The notes: generated by a model from the sequence alone, not told the origin. A stretch of DNA of 64,000 nt from Faecalibacterium prausnitzii (GCF_003287495.1 NZ_PRLE01000005.1:124001-188000), one strand, 5' to 3'; counted from the stretch's first letter, positions 1 through 8,515 are shown. Made by a program: numbers and translations.

Positions 1-671
1 GGGCTGTCCGCAATGCCGATGATGTCGGTCCAGAGGGCACCGATGGTGTCCGCCAGCAGGACTTTTTTGGCGAGGCCGAACGTGAACAGGGTCATGCCAT
101 CCTCGATCTGCTTGAGGTTGTAGCGGCCATGAGTCACATGCAGCTGGGCCGCCACGTCCCGGTACTTGACGATGGGGCCCGCGATGAGCTGGGGGAACAT
201 GACGACATACGCGCCGAAATCAATGATGTTGTGCTCCGTTTTTACGTCCCGGCGGTAGACGTCGATGGTATAGGAGAGCGTCTGGAACGTATAGAAGCTG
301 ATGCCCAGCGGCAGGGTGCTGATGCCCTGGATGGGGGAAAAGCTTGTCCCCAGCAGAGCGTTGGCACTGCTGAGCACAAAGTTTGCGTATTTGAAATAGA
401 ACAGCATCCCCAGGCTGCCCACAAGGCCTGCCAGCAGGAAACATTTGCGGGCGGGCTTGCTGCCGTCGAACCGTTCCAGCCCCAGACCGCAGAGGTAGTT
501 GAGGAGGATGAGAGCGATCATGATGGGGAAAAAGCGCACCTCGCCCCAGCAGTAAAACACGAGGCTGCACAGGAACAGAACGGTATTTTTGAGCTTTGCC
601 GGCGCGAGATAGTACAGCGCCAGCGTGATGGGGAGGAACCGGAACAAAAACAGGATGGTGCTGAAAACCAC
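1..671 (-). CDS. MBOAT family O-acyltransferase, N-terminal part (cut by window start)
   Basis: About 223 residues are visible and the C-terminus runs off the window. Translation of the minus strand shows several hydrophobic helices and the segments LPLGISFYTFQTLSYTIDVY and FPQLIAGPIVKYRD, which are hallmarks of AlgI/DltB-type membrane-bound O-acyltransferases. These enzymes move acyl groups onto extracellular polymers such as alginate, peptidoglycan or teichoic acid; the substrate here is unknown. I chose a GTG start at 671 because AAAAAGGAGG sits 8 bases upstream. The catalytic His region lies outside the window. The DUF4358 lipoprotein gene lies directly upstream on the same strand, a common pairing for this family. 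Confidence 0.85.
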   Translation of the reverse strand, partial: MVFSTILFLFRFLPITLALYYLAPAKLKNTVLFLCSLVFYCWGEVRFFPIMIALILLNYLCGLGLERFDGSKPARKCFLLAGLVGSLGMLFYFKYANFVLSSANALLGTSFSPIQGISTLPLGISFYTFQTLSYTIDVYRRDVKTEHNIIDFGAYVVMFPQLIAGPIVKYRDVAAQLHVTHGRYNLKQIEDGMTLFTFGLAKKVLLADTIGALWTDIIGIADS

Positions 672-698
672 GGCGTCAGCCTCCTTTTTGTGGTGATG

Positions 699-729
699 AA
701 AAAGACCGATGCCGCAGATGGCACCGGCC
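699..729 (-). terminator. Intrinsic terminator after the DUF4358 lipoprotein gene
   Basis: On the minus strand CCGGTGCC and GGCATCGG form an 8-bp stem around a 6-base loop, followed by TC and a run of five T. It lies between the lipoprotein stop and the acyltransferase start, so it may attenuate read-through into the latter. Confidence 0.6.
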
Positions 730-742
730 GCAGAAAAGCTGC

Positions 743-1327
743 TTATTTGCCGAGGACGCTGTCCACGGCGCTGCTCAGGTCAGCGGAGCACTCGTTGGAG
801 GCGATGACCATGACCACAAGGTCGCTGTCATTGCTGCCGATGACGGCATTCTCCACATTGGACTGGGCCTGTGCAAACTCGGCGTAGTTGCCGTAGAACG
901 CTACCTGATCTTTCTGATAGGTGGTCAGCGCGTCCACGACGTTCTGTGCCTTGCCCGCGGCGGCCTGGATGACCAGCACGAGGCCGGCGTCGCCGTTATC
1001 GTTGCTCTTGACGCCCTTGTAGCTGGTGATGTCGTCGGCCTGGATGCCGAAATCGTACTCGATGTTCATGGCGGCGATCTCAAACTGGTTGGAGATGGGG
1101 TTGGTGTCCAGCAGGGTGTTCACAGCGTCGTCCAGGGCGTCGGTGCCGTTAGTGCCCTCTGCCGTGGCGCTGGCGGCCTCGGAAACAGCCGAGCTTGCCA
1201 CGCTGGAAGCAGCCTGAGAGGAGGCCGCCGGAGCAGAGGAAGAAGAGGAACCGCCGCAGCCTGCCAGAAGAGCACAGCTCAGGGCGACAGCGGCAGTGGA
1301 TAAGATCATTTTTGCACGAATTTTCAT
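743..1327 (-). CDS. DUF4358 family lipoprotein
   Basis: A protein of 194 residues with a lipoprotein signal: a basic start, a hydrophobic stretch and the lipobox LLAGC with Cys near residue 24, followed by a Ser/Ala-rich linker (about residues 25-55). The remainder is a compact soluble domain matching the DUF4358 pattern common in Firmicutes. It should be anchored to the outer face of the membrane. Its function is unknown. AAGGA lies 7 bases before the ATG. It precedes the MBOAT acyltransferase gene on the same strand and may take part in the same envelope modification; that is inference from adjacency. Confidence 0.75.
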   Translation of the reverse strand: MKIRAKMILSTAAVALSCALLAGCGGSSSSSAPAASSQAASSVASSAVSEAASATAEGTNGTDALDDAVNTLLDTNPISNQFEIAAMNIEYDFGIQADDITSYKGVKSNDNGDAGLVLVIQAAAGKAQNVVDALTTYQKDQVAFYGNYAEFAQAQSNVENAVIGSNDSDLVVMVIASNECSADLSSAVDSVLGK

Positions 1328-1379
1328 GGATTATTCCTTCTTTTATGGATTGAGCCTGCCGCAGGGGCAGACCACTGTT

Positions 1380-1408
1380 AGTTTACCATATCGGTCCCGG
1401 AAATGCAA
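1380..1408 (-). promoter_or_regulatory. Sigma-A type promoter for the DUF4358 gene
   Basis: On the minus strand TTGCAT (1403-1408) and TAAACT (1380-1385) are separated by 17 bases, about 50 bases upstream of the lipoprotein start. Confidence 0.55.
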
Positions 1409-1465
1409 AGGGGCGGACAGAACTTTTGCCGAAAGTTCACCGGAATATTTTGTGCAGTCTGCCCA

Positions 1466-2389
1466 TCAGGCGGCAATGGACTGCAGGGCGGCGATATAGT
1501 CCTCAAAGCACAGGCCGCTTGCGTTGATCTTGGCGGCGTTCTCCGGGCCCACATACCGCCAGTGCCAGGGCTCGTAGGTGATCTCGGTGGCATCCTCGGC
1601 CCCCTGGGGGTAACGCAGGATAAAGCCATACTCGGCGGCGTGCTCACACAGCCAGCGGAACGCGGCCGTGTTTTCAAAACCCTCGTCCAGGCCGGTGTGC
1701 TCCGGGCTGTTCAGGTCGGCGGCCAGGCCGCAGTTGTGCTCGGAGTAGCCCGGCGGGTTGACGATGGCGGCGGCTTTTTCCTTGGCGGTGGCCTCGTCAT
1801 AGCCCTTGTCGCGGTAATACTGGGTCTTCCGCTCATAGAGCTTGGTCTGGTAGGAGACGCTGCGGTAGCCGCTCTGCATCCAGACGGTCACGCCGTCGGC
1901 GGCAGCGGCTTTCTGCATGGCCAGAAAGGCGTCGCAGGCCACGGTCTGGAGCGTTTTATTCACCGAGGTAGAGGAGCCGCACTCCTTGGTATCAAACGTG
2001 TAGTTGTCCGGCATCTTGTTGGCGTGGTTCACCAGCACCATCAGCGGGTCGGCCAGCATGGCGCTGGCCTCCTCTGCCGTCAGGCCCAGGGCGTTGTCCG
2101 GGGCGGCCGGTTCCGACGAAACGGCAGAAGAAGCCGCCTCGTTTTTGCCGAACAGGCCGTTGGTGGCGGCCTCGCTGGCCGCCGTGCTGGAAGCCGCGGG
2201 CAGGGCGGACGCCGCCGAGGCAGCCGGGACGGGGGCCTTGCGGTGGAGCAGGAACGAGACCCCGCCCACGAGGACGCAGGCCACCAGCGTCAGGCCGGCC
2301 ACCCGGCGGATGGCGCGGTTGCGGCGGCGACGGCGCGCCTCGGCCCGGGTGAGCCGACGGCGGTGCGGATACTGGGAAGATGGATTCAT
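1466..2389 (-). CDS. M15 family D-alanyl-D-alanine carboxypeptidase (VanY-like)
   Basis: A zinc peptidase of 307 residues that trims the terminal D-Ala of peptidoglycan stem peptides. A basic N-terminus (RRRRRN) leads into one hydrophobic segment at about residues 27-47, making it membrane-anchored with the enzyme outside. An Ala/Ser-rich linker follows, then the catalytic domain with SEHNCGLAAD (the SxHxxGxAxD zinc motif) and EPWHWRYVG (the catalytic Glu and third zinc ligand). The ATG at 2389 has AAGAAGG upstream; a longer frame to 2428 lacks a site. It is divergent from spoVAC. No Van resistance genes are nearby, so a housekeeping wall role is likely. Confidence 0.88.
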   Translation of the reverse strand: MNPSSQYPHRRRLTRAEARRRRRNRAIRRVAGLTLVACVLVGGVSFLLHRKAPVPAASAASALPAASSTAASEAATNGLFGKNEAASSAVSSEPAAPDNALGLTAEEASAMLADPLMVLVNHANKMPDNYTFDTKECGSSTSVNKTLQTVACDAFLAMQKAAAADGVTVWMQSGYRSVSYQTKLYERKTQYYRDKGYDEATAKEKAAAIVNPPGYSEHNCGLAADLNSPEHTGLDEGFENTAAFRWLCEHAAEYGFILRYPQGAEDATEITYEPWHWRYVGPENAAKINASGLCFEDYIAALQSIAA

Positions 2390-2461
2390 GTGGGACCTTC
2401 TTTCTATCAAAACGGATAAAATACACACAACACGGGCAGACTATCCCGGGAGGCGAAGACG

Positions 2462-2908
2462 ATGAAACTGAAACCGCGGGAATACGCGCGGCGGGTGCAG
2501 CGGGCCAGCCCGCCCTCACCGCTGGGCAAAGACTGCCTGTGGGCCTTTTTTGTGGGCGGCGGCATCTGCCTGCTGGGGGAGGTGCTCCGCCAGTGGTATT
2601 TGGCCAAAGGGCTGGAATGGGAGCTGGCCGGTACCCTGACCAGCTGCACGCTGGTGGCCCTCTCGGCCCTGTTTACCACCTTGGGGCTCTACCAGAAACT
2701 GGCCGCCAAGGCTGGGGCCGGGTCGCTGGTGCCCATCACGGGCTTTGCCAACGCGGTGGTCAGCGCGGCCATTGAGTTCAAGACCGAGGGCCGGGTCTTA
2801 GGCACCGGGGCCAAGATGTTCACCATTGCCGGGCCGGTCATCGTGTACGGCACGCTGGCGGCGGTGGTGTATGGCGTGGTGCTCTGGGGGATGGGGGCCA
2901 TGGTCTGA
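2462..2908 (+). CDS. spoVAC: Stage V sporulation protein AC
   Basis: A membrane protein of 148 residues with four hydrophobic stretches (about residues 27-45, 57-75, 86-105 and 121-145) and the segment LVPITGFANAVVSAAIEFK, which is characteristic of SpoVAC. In spore formers it is a channel component that takes calcium-dipicolinate into the forespore and releases it on germination. GGGAGG lies 8 bases before the ATG. It is the first gene of a three-gene spoVA set, followed by spoVAD. No clear forespore sigma factor site was seen in the 70 bases upstream. Confidence 0.93.
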   Translation: MKLKPREYARRVQRASPPSPLGKDCLWAFFVGGGICLLGEVLRQWYLAKGLEWELAGTLTSCTLVALSALFTTLGLYQKLAAKAGAGSLVPITGFANAVVSAAIEFKTEGRVLGTGAKMFTIAGPVIVYGTLAAVVYGVVLWGMGAMV

Positions 2909-3020
2909 ACCCACCACGCCCAGAATACGGGGCAGAAGCGGAAAAAATTGCAATTCCCCGTCGAGCGTAAAGTATACCACAAAAATCCGATAAAATCAGC
3001 CCCCAAAGGAGGAAAAACCA

Positions 3021-4043
3021 ATGGCAGCACGGCGCGGCGATACCCTTTTGTTTGAGCGGATGCCCGTGATTGCGTCCCACGCGGCGGTGGGCGGCAAAAA
3101 AGAGGGCGAGGGCCCTCTGGCCGCGGAGTTTGACGAGTTGTTCCCGGACAACAACTGCGGGCAGGCCAACTGGGAGACGGCGGAAAAAATTTTGCAGCTG
3201 CGGGCGGCCCGCCTCTGCCTGAAAAAGGCCCACGCCACGGAAAAGCAGGTCAGCCTGGTACTGGCCGGGGACCTGCAGGCCCAGTGCACGGCGTCCAGCT
3301 ACGCCCTGCGGGAGCTGCACCTGCCCTTTGTGGGGCTGTTCGGGGCCTGCAGCACCATGGCCGAGGCGCTGGGGCTGGGGGCCGCGCTTTGCAGCGCGGG
3401 CCTTGCCGACGGCCTGCTGGCCATGACATCCAGCCATTTCTGCGCGGCGGAGCGGCAGTTCCGCACGCCGTTGAGCTATGGTGCCGTCCGCACGCCCACG
3501 GCCCAGTGGACCGCCACGGCGGCGGGGTGCTGCCTGCTCCACCCTGCCGGGCAGGGCGTGGGCATTGCCGCCGCCACCTTTGGCCGGGTGGAGGATTACC
3601 AGATCAAGGATATCAACAACATGGGCGCCGCCATGGCCCCGGCGGCAGCGGCCACTCTGCTGCGCTATCTGCACGACACCGGGCAGGAGTCCAAAGATTT
3701 TGACGCCATTTACACCGGGGACCTGGGCCATCTCGGGAGCCGCCTGTTCCGGGAGATCCTGACCGCCGAGGGCCTGGTGATGAAAAACCACATCGACTGC
3801 GGCAGCATCCTCTACGATGCCGCCCGGCAGAACGTCAAGAGCGGCGGCTCCGGCCCGGGCTGCTGTGCCGCCGTCCTCTGCGGGCACATCCTGCCGAGGC
3901 TGGAGCGGGGGAGCTATCGGCGGGTGCTGTTCATCGCCACCGGGGCGCTTATGAGCCAGACCACGTTTTTACAAAAAGAGAGCATCCCGGCCATTGCGCA
4001 TCTGGTGGAGCTGCGCGGGCCGGAATGCACTGTGAGAGGATGA
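3021..4043 (+). CDS. spoVAD: Stage V sporulation protein AD
   Basis: A soluble protein of 340 residues with a thiolase-like fold. Family segments seen are the GLFGACSTMAEALGLG stretch (around residue 110), the FRTPLSYGAVRTPTAQWTAT stretch and the C-terminal SGGSGPGCCAA region. SpoVAD binds dipicolinic acid on the outer side of the spore inner membrane. AAAGGAGG lies 7 bases before the ATG. A 112-base gap separates it from spoVAC, while spoVAE follows after 4 bases. The length matches the family (about 335-340). Confidence 0.95.
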   Translation: MAARRGDTLLFERMPVIASHAAVGGKKEGEGPLAAEFDELFPDNNCGQANWETAEKILQLRAARLCLKKAHATEKQVSLVLAGDLQAQCTASSYALRELHLPFVGLFGACSTMAEALGLGAALCSAGLADGLLAMTSSHFCAAERQFRTPLSYGAVRTPTAQWTATAAGCCLLHPAGQGVGIAAATFGRVEDYQIKDINNMGAAMAPAAAATLLRYLHDTGQESKDFDAIYTGDLGHLGSRLFREILTAEGLVMKNHIDCGSILYDAARQNVKSGGSGPGCCAAVLCGHILPRLERGSYRRVLFIATGALMSQTTFLQKESIPAIAHLVELRGPECTVRG

Positions 4044-4047
4044 TGAG

Positions 4048-4404
4048 ATGCAGTATTTCTGGGCGTTTGTGGTGGGCGGGCTCATCTGTGTGGTGGGCCA
4101 GCTTTTGATCGACTTGACGGCCCTGACCCCGGCCCGCGTTTTAACGGGCTATGTGGTGGCCGGGGTGGTGCTTTCCGCCATCGGGTGGTACGCGCCGCTG
4201 GCCGAGTTTGCGGGCTGCGGGGCCACCGTGCCCCTGCTGGGGTTCGGGCACCTGCTGGCCAAAGGGGTCAAAACGGCCATCGAAGAAGAGGGGGCCATCG
4301 GCATTTTGACCGGCGGGCTGACGGCCGCCGCGGCGGGCATCACCACCAGCCTGGTGTGCGGCGTGGTCTGCTCCTGGGTGGGCAAGAGCCACGACCAGAA
4401 TTGA
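4048..4404 (+). CDS. spoVAE: Stage V sporulation protein AE (AEb type)
   Basis: An integral membrane protein of 118 residues, typical for SpoVAEb. Hydrophobic helices and the conserved GFGHLLAKGVKTAIEEEGAI stretch are visible, followed by GILTGGLTAAAAGIT. It completes the core spoVAC-VAD-VAE dipicolinate channel set and is probably translated with spoVAD (4-base gap). A strong terminator follows immediately. Confidence 0.93.
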   Translation: MQYFWAFVVGGLICVVGQLLIDLTALTPARVLTGYVVAGVVLSAIGWYAPLAEFAGCGATVPLLGFGHLLAKGVKTAIEEEGAIGILTGGLTAAAAGITTSLVCGVVCSWVGKSHDQN

Positions 4405-4412
4405 AGAACCGT

Positions 4413-4457
4413 AAAACAAAAACCCCTGCGCCGGTTTCCCGGAGCAGAGGTTTTGTT
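4413..4457. terminator. Bidirectional terminator between spoVAE and rpsT
   Basis: AACAAAAACCCCTGC and GCAGAGGTTTTGTT can pair across a short GC loop. A- and T-rich tracts on both sides let it serve the convergent spoVAE and rpsT transcripts. Confidence 0.75.
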
Positions 4458-4474
4458 CGTCAATCAGAAAGCAA

Positions 4475-4735
4475 TCAAGCGTTCTTGTTAGCACGCTTGG
4501 CCATACGGCTGATCTTGCGGCTTGCGGTGTTCTTTTTGATGACACCCTTAGCGCGAGCCTTGTCGATCGCGGAAACAGCAGCCAGGACGGTTGCGTCCTT
4601 GTCAGCGGCATTCGCATCGATGGCAGCGTCTGCCTTCTTGACGACTGTTTTCAGGTTGGTCTTAATGGCCTTGTTGTGAGCCTGCTCTGCAGCAGCCTGC
4701 ACGACGCGGTCCTTCTGAGATTTGATGTTAGGCAT
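4475..4735 (-). CDS. rpsT: 30S ribosomal protein S20
   Basis: A basic protein of 86 residues beginning MPNIKSQKDRV, the typical S20 start, and rich in Lys, Ala and Arg as in the helical bundle that binds 16S rRNA. The ATG at 4735 has AAGGAGG 7 bases upstream; an upstream GTG at 4744 overlaps that site and is rejected. It is divergent from gpr, and rpsT next to gpr and spoIIP is the order known in Bacillus. Confidence 0.97.
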   Translation of the reverse strand: MPNIKSQKDRVVQAAAEQAHNKAIKTNLKTVVKKADAAIDANAADKDATVLAAVSAIDKARAKGVIKKNTASRKISRMAKRANKNA

Positions 4736-4773
4736 TCGTTCCACCTCCTTGGCTACCTATAACAGCGCACCTT

Positions 4774-4802
4774 ATGATACCATATTTGCCGTACCAACGC
4801 AA
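4774..4802 (-). promoter_or_regulatory. Sigma-A type promoter for rpsT
   Basis: On the minus strand TTGCGT (4797-4802) and TATCAT (4774-4779) are separated by 17 bases, about 40 bases before the rpsT start. Confidence 0.6.
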
Positions 4803-4914
4803 GCGTTTTTTTGATTTTTGTTTCAAAAAGTTTTATTTTTCCCATACTTCTCCTGTCCGGAGGGGCCCAAACAGCGCCTCCGGCGGCAAATTTGCAGAAA
4901 AAGAGGGGAAAACC

Positions 4915-5703
4915 ATGCGTTTGACAGACATGGCCGATGAATTGTACGCGGCACCCGCCTGCTCTGCCCTGCCCGGCGGGGTACGGGTGGCCACGGCCCG
5001 GCACGATGGCGTGACCGTGACGCGGGTGGAGATCGCGCGGGAGGGGCTGGAGCGGCCCCGGGGGCGGTATGTGACGCTGGAAGTGCCCCGCGTCAGCGTG
5101 CTGGACGAGCGGGACAGCGGTGTCATCGAGCAGGCGGCGGCCGAGCTGCGGGCCCTGCTGCCGCCTGAGGGCCCGGTGCTGGTGCTGGGAGTGGGCAACC
5201 GCCGGGTGACGGCGGATGCTCTGGGCCCCCGCACGGTGCAGAAGATCTTTGTTACCATGGGGGCCGGGAGCCGCCTGCCGCTGCCTGGCATCCGCCCCGT
5301 GGCGGCGGTCGCCCCCGGGGTTTCCGGGGCCACGGGCCTGAGTTTGCAGCAGCTGGCCGGGGCGCTGGTGCGGGAGCTCCGCCCGTCCGCCCTCCTCTGC
5401 GTGGACAGCCTCTGCTCCTCGGAGCCGGAGCGGCTGGGCCGGACGCTGCAATTCTCGGACACCGGGCTCTGCCCGGCCCAGCCCGGCAGCCGCAAGCATC
5501 TGGCCGCCGCCCGGCTGGGGGTCCCGGTGCTCGCGGCGGGCATCCCCACCCTGATGGAAGCCCGGGAGGGCAAAGATTTGGTGGTCACGCCCCGGGAGCT
5601 GGACAGCGTCATCGCCCACGGGGCGGCCCTGCTGGGCAGCGCCATCAACCGGGCTCTGCAGCCTCGGCTGAGCATCGCGCAGCTGTGCTGGCTGGCGAGC
5701 TGA
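4915..5703 (+). CDS. gpr: Germination protease GPR (A25 family)
   Basis: Degrades small acid-soluble spore proteins early in germination. The protein has 262 residues, shorter than the roughly 320-370 of Bacillus and Clostridium GPR. Core motifs are present: GVGNRRVTADALGP (the GLGN..TPDALGP region with the first catalytic Asp), VAPGVSGATGL and LLCVDSL (second acidic position). A Cys- and Gln-containing loop and PGSRK follow. I chose the ATG at 4915 because AAAGAGGGG precedes it; the open frame upstream has no site and an unlikely composition. spoIIP follows after 43 bases. The shortened ends may reflect a reduced propeptide or decay. Confidence 0.88.
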   Translation: MRLTDMADELYAAPACSALPGGVRVATARHDGVTVTRVEIAREGLERPRGRYVTLEVPRVSVLDERDSGVIEQAAAELRALLPPEGPVLVLGVGNRRVTADALGPRTVQKIFVTMGAGSRLPLPGIRPVAAVAPGVSGATGLSLQQLAGALVRELRPSALLCVDSLCSSEPERLGRTLQFSDTGLCPAQPGSRKHLAAARLGVPVLAAGIPTLMEAREGKDLVVTPRELDSVIAHGAALLGSAINRALQPRLSIAQLCWLAS

Positions 5704-5746
5704 CTGCATAGAATGGTCATAGCATTTTGACGGGGAGGGGATGGCC

Positions 5747-6874
5747 ATGCGGCAGACAGAGCGGGGCGGCACGGAGCGGACAGGCCAGCTGGGGGCATTC
5801 CTGCTGGCGTTGGCCCTGCTGCTGGTGCTGACCGTTTTTGCCCACCGGGTGGTGCTGGGGCTGGCGGCGGTCATTGCAGGGCCGCTGCCTGCCGCCCGGA
5901 CCGCCCTCTCCCTGAGCCGGAAAGCCATGCAGGAGACAATCCCGGACGAGACACCGGGCAGCATTGCCTCAGAGCCCGCCCCGGAGTCTGCCCCCGAAGC
6001 CGCCGCCCCGGCCAATACCGGCATGGAAAGCTATCTTGCAGCCCTGGAAGCCGACGACGCCCGCCCCGCGGATGCAGGTGCCGTGCAGGAAAAGACTTAC
6101 CCGCACGGCAGCGGCGAAAAATATATCCCCTGCGGCGGAGGCAGTATCAAAAACAACACCCGTGTCCCGGCGGCAGAAGTGGCGGCGGAAATCACAAACC
6201 CTTTGCCCTTTGCGGTAGAGTGGAACAGCCCTGACCCGCAGATCTTGATTATGCACACCCACGCCACGGAGGATTACCGACTTTCCGCCGGGCTGTGGTA
6301 CCGCCCGGGTGACGGGGCCCGCAGCACCGATCGCAGCATCAATATGTGTGCGGTGGGCCGGGTGATGGCCGATACCCTCCATGCGGCAGGCCTCAACACC
6401 CTGCATGACGAGACCCTGAACGACTACCCCAGCTATACTGGAAGCTACGCCAACAGCCGGGCCGTGGTGCAGAAATATCTGGAAAAGTACCCCAGCATCA
6501 AAATCGTGCTGGATGTCCACCGGGACGCCATTGAGACGGAGAGCGGTACCCGGATGGCCCCGGTCTGGGCCGGGAGCGGGGCGGGGGAGCAGGCCGCGCA
6601 GGTCATGATCATCTGCGGGTGTGACAATGGCGGGAGCGTCCAGCTGCCCAACTGGCGGCAGAACCTCCGCTTTGCGGCCCGGTGGGAGACGGCGATGGAA
6701 GCGCTTTACCCGGGGTTCACCCGCCCGGTGCTGTTCAGCTACCGGTTTTACAATCAGGACCTGACCACCGGCAGCCTGCTCATTGAGATCGGCGGCCACG
6801 GCAACAACCTCAACGAGGCCCTCCGGGCCGGGCAGCTGGCAGCGAATGGATTGGTGGAAGCGCTGCGGGGATAA
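5747..6874 (+). CDS. spoIIP: Stage II sporulation protein P
   Basis: A peptidoglycan amidase/endopeptidase of the engulfment machinery, acting with SpoIID and SpoIIM in the septum. The protein has 375 residues: one N-terminal membrane helix at about residues 17-40, a variable linker, and the SpoIIP domain with ILIMHTHATEDY (zinc His and nearby Glu), DVHRDAI and LIEIGGHGNN, all family signatures. GGAGG lies 8 bases before the ATG at 5747 but only 2 bases before the ATG at 5741, so the second start is preferred. gpr is directly upstream, as in Bacillus. Confidence 0.94.
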   Translation: MRQTERGGTERTGQLGAFLLALALLLVLTVFAHRVVLGLAAVIAGPLPAARTALSLSRKAMQETIPDETPGSIASEPAPESAPEAAAPANTGMESYLAALEADDARPADAGAVQEKTYPHGSGEKYIPCGGGSIKNNTRVPAAEVAAEITNPLPFAVEWNSPDPQILIMHTHATEDYRLSAGLWYRPGDGARSTDRSINMCAVGRVMADTLHAAGLNTLHDETLNDYPSYTGSYANSRAVVQKYLEKYPSIKIVLDVHRDAIETESGTRMAPVWAGSGAGEQAAQVMIICGCDNGGSVQLPNWRQNLRFAARWETAMEALYPGFTRPVLFSYRFYNQDLTTGSLLIEIGGHGNNLNEALRAGQLAANGLVEALRG

Positions 6875-6875
6875 G

Positions 6876-6910
6876 AAAAAGGCCGCTGCGCGGCAGCGGC
6901 CTTTCGAAAG
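6876..6910. terminator. Terminator between spoIIP and the convergent Wzz-type gene
   Basis: GGCCGCTGC and GCAGCGGCC form a 9-bp stem just after the spoIIP stop, with A-rich and T-rich flanks on either side. Confidence 0.65.
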
Positions 6911-6918
6911 TGTCTTCT

Positions 6919-8379
6919 TTATTCAAACACGATGCAGCCCAGAATCTTCTTGCCCAGGCGCTGGATCTGCTCGTTCTGGTCGTTGACGGCGGTGTAGTGG
7001 GAGCAGGTGCAGTCTGCGGCCAGCACAATGGCGTCGGCGCTGGTCACCTGCGGCACGGTGGCCGCACAGGTCAGGATGCTCTCGGCGGCGGTAACCACCT
7101 GTGTCCGGAGGGCACCGGTATCCTGCAGGGCGGCTGCCAGCGCGGTGAGCTGATCAGCAGGCAGGTCGCCCGTAATGAGGATATGCTTTGCCTCCGGGGC
7201 TCGGCTGGCGATGGTGGCCGCCATCAGGCGGATCATCTCAGCATCGGTGCTGCCGTCCGGGCGGTGCTCCATCCGGTCAAGGGCGGCGTCCAGCTGCTTG
7301 CTCTGCCGGGTCTTCCCGCTGGCCAGGGTGCCAAGCAGGGGCAGGCGGCAGGTGTCCCGCAGCTCTTTGCCGGAGTAGACTTTGCCCTGCACGAGGAACT
7401 GCACGGTGCCCGCGCAGCAGACCAGCACGATGCCTGCCAGCAGGCCGATAAGGCCAAACTTGAGCACGGCGGAGGAGATGCGGGTGGACTGGAGCACGGG
7501 CTCTTCCGTGCTTTCCCACTCCTTGGTGGTATCTTCAAAGTTGCTGTCCAGCCGGGTGCGGCTCTGCTGCAGCTGGTCGATCTGGGTCTGCAGGGAGAGC
7601 AGGTTCTGGCTGTTTTCCGTCTGTGCGTCCCGCAGGTCGGTGGAGACGGTGCTGTAACTGCTCTGCGCGATGACACTGATGGTGTGGCTGCCCACCGAGG
7701 CCGTGATATTGGCGTCCATGGCATTCACCTGCTCCAACAGGGCGGCCAGAATGTTGCTGGAAGTCTGCTCACTGCTGCTCATGACCGTAATGGCCAGCAG
7801 GTGAGTGTCCGGGTCAGAAGAAATGGTCACCAGCTCCCGCAGGTAGCGCTCCTGCATGTTGAACTGTTGAGCCACCTCGCTCAGGGTAGAACTGTTTCCC
7901 AGCAGGGAAGCGTAGGCCGAAAGGACAGAATCGGTGCGGTCCGGATTCTGGTAGGCCATGCCGGGCTGGATCTGATAATTGGTGGTCACATAGAGGTCGG
8001 CCTGTGCCACCCAGACATTGTAGGGGTCCAGATTATTCCAGACGGAATTCTCAGCGTACTCCTGTGCTTTCTGGATGGCGTATTCGGTATCGCGCTGGCT
8101 TTTTTCGTTGTTGGCAATGTCGAGAGAATACTGCTGTTTGGCGGCCTCGTAACTCTCTTTTTTGCGGTTGTACTCGGCCAGCTCGCTTTCGTAGGCTTTC
8201 TGGGCATCCTGAGAGACCGCCCCGCCCCATGCGGTGTGTGCCCCGGCGGCCGCGCCAAAAATGATTGCGCAGGCCAGGGCGGCGGCAAGGATCTGCCGGT
8301 ATTTGCGCAGGAGCGTGAAAGTGAGCGCCACAAGGTCGATCTCCTCTTCCTGCCCGTACGCAGGCTGGTTTTCCATCAT
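6919..8379 (-). CDS. Wzz-type polysaccharide chain-length protein fused to a decayed BY-kinase-like domain
   Basis: A protein of 486 residues. An N-terminal membrane helix follows IDLVALTFTLLRKYRQIL (residues about 14-50), then a long extracytoplasmic region with coiled-coil heptads and a second helix near FGLIGLLAGIVLVCCA. This is the layout of Wzz/CapA co-polymerases that set exopolysaccharide length. The C-terminus resembles a CpsD-type tyrosine-kinase ATPase, but the Walker A position reads ITGDLPADQL instead of a GKS/GKT loop, and no Tyr-rich tail is present. AAGGAG precedes the ATG pair at 8379/8376. No glycosyltransferase genes are in the window, so it stands alone. Confidence 0.75.
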   Translation of the reverse strand: MMENQPAYGQEEEIDLVALTFTLLRKYRQILAAALACAIIFGAAAGAHTAWGGAVSQDAQKAYESELAEYNRKKESYEAAKQQYSLDIANNEKSQRDTEYAIQKAQEYAENSVWNNLDPYNVWVAQADLYVTTNYQIQPGMAYQNPDRTDSVLSAYASLLGNSSTLSEVAQQFNMQERYLRELVTISSDPDTHLLAITVMSSSEQTSSNILAALLEQVNAMDANITASVGSHTISVIAQSSYSTVSTDLRDAQTENSQNLLSLQTQIDQLQQSRTRLDSNFEDTTKEWESTEEPVLQSTRISSAVLKFGLIGLLAGIVLVCCAGTVQFLVQGKVYSGKELRDTCRLPLLGTLASGKTRQSKQLDAALDRMEHRPDGSTDAEMIRLMAATIASRAPEAKHILITGDLPADQLTALAAALQDTGALRTQVVTAAESILTCAATVPQVTSADAIVLAADCTCSHYTAVNDQNEQIQRLGKKILGCIVFE

Positions 8380-8465
8380 ATTCTGTTTCTCCTTGTATCC
8401 TGTGTGGGAACGGTTTGTGCAGTCTGACTTCGTGTGGTGACAGACGGCATACAATTTCAATTTAC

Positions 8466-8494
8466 AAGATATCATGGAAACTGCCGGATTGCAA
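8466..8494 (-). promoter_or_regulatory. Sigma-A type promoter for the Wzz-type gene
   Basis: On the minus strand TTGCAA (8489-8494) and TATCTT (8466-8471) are separated by 17 bases, about 90 bases before the start codon. Confidence 0.5.
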
Positions 8495-8515
8495 GGGGAA
8501 GCGTGCACTTTTTAA

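Noticed and set aside
2390-2461. Sigma-G type promoter for spoVA
   Set aside because: No convincing forespore -35/-10 pair could be placed by eye in this spacer.
6910-8427. A 505-codon plus-strand frame over the Wzz-type gene
   Set aside because: Antisense shadow; the minus-strand gene has a promoter, ribosome-binding site and recognisable architecture.
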